Part shown: in pieces, positions 3,290-5,012 of the stretch
Layout of the letters: each line of letters starts with the position of its first letter
Numbering within the stretch: the stretch's first letter is position 1
Source: Bacillota bacterium
GTDB lineage: Bacteria; Bacillota; Clostridia; Peptostreptococcales; Thermotaleaceae
Assembly (NCBI GenBank): GCA_023623095.1
Contig: JAMNXX010000138.1
Location: 1-5,012 of the forward strand
Reading direction: 5' to 3'
Length of the DNA: 5,012 nucleotides
Notes under the pieces: model-generated
The model's database searches: none
Seen by the model: the letters and a program-made list of their open reading frames with translations, nothing else
Told to the model about the DNA's origin: nothing
Translations under genes and position numbers: made by a program

Positions 3290-5012
3290 TTGATAAATCG
3301 CCTAATCGAACTCATTGAAAAAGAAGATAAGAAAAACCCTTTAACAGATGAAGATATCGCAAAGCAATTAAATATTTCCAGAGAAAAGGTCAATGCATTG
3401 AGGCAGAAGCTTTCTATCCCAAATTCTCATTTGCGCAGGGAAGAAGTACTTCTGGAAGCAATCGATCAGATTACGGATGCGGATCCCTATATTTCTTTAA
3501 GAAAATTAACGATCGAATTGAACAAAATGGGCTTTCATATCTCCACTTTCGGTGTGCGAAAATATAAAGATTATCTAGATGAAAAGAAAAAAAAGAAAAG
3601 GGTCACGCACAAACAGCCTGTTAGTGGAATTAGTTCATATCAAGCAGAAAAAAAAGCAGAACCTTTTGCTGATATTATCGGAGCAGACGGGAGTTTAAAG
3701 CAGGTTGTAAAATTAGCAAAAGCAGCAGCATTGTATCCGCCATACGGACTGCACACGTTAATCGTCGGAGAAACAGGAGTGGGAAAAAGCCAGCTGGTGG
3801 AAGGAATGCACCAGTTTTTAAAAAGCGTTAAGAAAAAACCATCTATTCCGCTTGTTACCTTTAACTGTGCAGATTATAGTGACAATCCGCAATTATTAGT
3901 TTCCCAACTGTTTGGATATAATAAGGGAAGCTTTACAGGCGCAGATCAGGACAAACCGGGTCTGGTTGAAAAAGCAAATGGCGGAATTTTATTTCTGGAT
4001 GAAATTCATCGACTTCCACCAAATGGGCAGGAGATCTTATTTCGAATCATCGATAAAGGTGAATTTTCGAGATTGGGAGAGACCGCTCATCACAGAAAAG
4101 TCAATTTGATGATCATCGGTGCTACAACAGAAAATTTAGAATCGAGCTTATTGATCACATTTAGAAGAAGGATCCCATTTTTGATTGAAATTCCTTCTTT
4201 AGAAAACCGTCCCGTTATTGAACGGCTTCAGCTGATCCAAAAATTTTTTGCTGTAGAATCTAAAAGGATCAATGCATCCATCTACGTCCCAAAAGAATTG
4301 GTAGAGATCCTCCTCTTCTATAAAGTGCCCGGAAATATCGGCCAGCTCCGTTCGGATATTCAAGTGATTTGTGCAGAGGCCCTTTTGAATTCTATTTATA
4401 ATGATCAGCGAATTATCGAAATTACGATCAATGAATTGCCCAAATATATAAAAGCACAGATGCTAGAAATTAAAAAGGAAGTGAAACGAAACACCAATCT
4501 CATTATCAGCAGTTTGAGAGTCTTTCCTCATGTTGAACCCACTATGGAAATCGAAAATTGTCTATTTCGGGGAAATTTATTTCAATTGTTTGAAAAAGTA
4601 CAGAAAAAAATTTATGAATCAGAAAAGGAAGAACATACCTTTAACACCGAAGCAAAACATATAAAGGAATTAAACGATCTGGTAGAAGCCTATATGCTCG
4701 ACATCGAAAGCAGACACCGAAGGATGTCCAAACAAAATCTTGAAAACATCGTTGGAACCCAAATTGTTGAAATCGTCGAAGAAATATGCGATCAATTGAT
4801 TCCGGATTTAAAAATTAAAAACACGCCTTTTTTTAATACTTTTTGTCTTCATGCCGTTGTTGCTTATGAGCGGATGAAAGCAGGCAAACGAATTACCAAC
4901 TTTCATCTTGATACGATTCGAAAAAATTATCCAAAGGCTTATTCTATTGCCTTAGAAATTAATAAATTTCTAAGTGAAAAGCTGGATATCGATTTTCCGG
5001 AAGATGAAGCAG
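3290..5012 (+). CDS. LevR-type sigma-54-dependent transcriptional activator with PRD, C-terminus beyond the right edge
   Basis: Enhancer-binding activator that remodels sigma-54 RNA polymerase with ATP. The start is a TTG with GGAGG (3277-3281) 8 bases upstream; in-frame ATGs at 3275 and 3242 lack a ribosome binding site. The visible 574 residues hold a helix-turn-helix (TDEDIAKQLNISREKVNALR, 19-38), a second HTH-like segment (66-96), a Lys-rich linker (98-108), and an AAA+ domain (about 126-366) with Walker A GETGVGKS (160-167), a sigma-54 contact loop GSFTGA (213-218, normally GAFTGA), Walker B ILFLDE (233-238), arginine-finger region TFRRRIP (290-296) and sensor II VPGNIGQLR (346-354). A PTS regulation domain follows, with LHAVVAYERMKAGKRI (520-535) and His521 as its first phosphorylatable histidine; the second lies past the edge. 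The order matches LevR, so PTS-type domains may follow. Targets are unknown and probably downstream. Confidence 0.88.
   Translation, partial: MINRLIELIEKEDKKNPLTDEDIAKQLNISREKVNALRQKLSIPNSHLRREEVLLEAIDQITDADPYISLRKLTIELNKMGFHISTFGVRKYKDYLDEKKKKKRVTHKQPVSGISSYQAEKKAEPFADIIGADGSLKQVVKLAKAAALYPPYGLHTLIVGETGVGKSQLVEGMHQFLKSVKKKPSIPLVTFNCADYSDNPQLLVSQLFGYNKGSFTGADQDKPGLVEKANGGILFLDEIHRLPPNGQEILFRIIDKGEFSRLGETAHHRKVNLMIIGATTENLESSLLITFRRRIPFLIEIPSLENRPVIERLQLIQKFFAVESKRINASIYVPKELVEILLFYKVPGNIGQLRSDIQVICAEALLNSIYNDQRIIEITINELPKYIKAQMLEIKKEVKRNTNLIISSLRVFPHVEPTMEIENCLFRGNLFQLFEKVQKKIYESEKEEHTFNTEAKHIKELNDLVEAYMLDIESRHRRMSKQNLENIVGTQIVEIVEEICDQLIPDLKIKNTPFFNTFCLHAVVAYERMKAGKRITNFHLDTIRKNYPKAYSIALEINKFLSEKLDIDFPEDEA

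Noticed and set aside
3076..3393. Minus-strand open frame of 105 codons over the mogA-regulator gap
   Set aside because: It overlaps the end of mogA and the HTH of the regulator on the other strand, with no start signal; a shadow frame.
3912..4109. Plus-strand open frame of 65 codons inside the AAA+ domain
   Set aside because: It is in a different frame from the clear Walker B and GSFTGA motifs of the regulator.

Overview
The window looks like chromosomal DNA from a low-G+C anaerobic Firmicute, probably a clostridial lineage. The basis is AT-rich intergenic DNA, strong AGGAGG-type ribosome binding sites, GTG and TTG starts, a lipoprotein with a Gram-positive-style leader, and a LevR-type sigma-54 activator. 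The species cannot be named from the sequence. The theme is tungsten (or molybdenum) uptake and insertion into the pterin cofactor.

Layout. Positions 1-1417 on the minus strand hold a tungstate ABC importer: tupA (binding lipoprotein) followed by tupB (permease, cut by the left edge; an ATPase gene is expected beyond it). The 500-bp divergent region 1418-1917 is dense in regulation. On the minus strand it carries a consensus-like promoter, a molybdenum/tungsten cofactor (Moco/Tuco) riboswitch, an intrinsic terminator acting as its expression platform, and then an unexplained long stem-loop with a G+C-rich loop just before the tupA ribosome binding site. On the plus strand it carries a separate promoter for the next operon. 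Positions 1918-3130 on the plus strand encode a MoeB/ThiF/HesA-type adenylating enzyme and a MogA/MoaB-type molybdopterin adenylyltransferase. After a 159-bp gap holding a 16-bp palindrome, a TTG-started gene (3290 to the right edge) encodes a sigma-54-dependent activator with two N-terminal helix-turn-helix segments, an AAA+ domain and a PTS regulation domain, truncated by the window.

How it fits together. TupA/TupB bring in tungstate. The MoeB-like enzyme would activate the small sulfur carrier used to make the pterin dithiolene, and the MogA-like enzyme would adenylate the pterin before metal insertion. The riboswitch probably closes a feedback loop by stopping tupAB transcription when finished cofactor is abundant; a CUCCCA strand in the aptamer can pair with UGGGAG in the terminator, which suggests the switching mechanism. 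The sigma-54/PRD regulator probably controls genes beyond the right edge, perhaps a tungsten or molybdenum enzyme, but no -24/-12 promoter is visible here. The enzyme and importer families are well known; the less ordinary parts are the leader architecture and the pairing of a PTS-type sigma-54 activator with cofactor genes.
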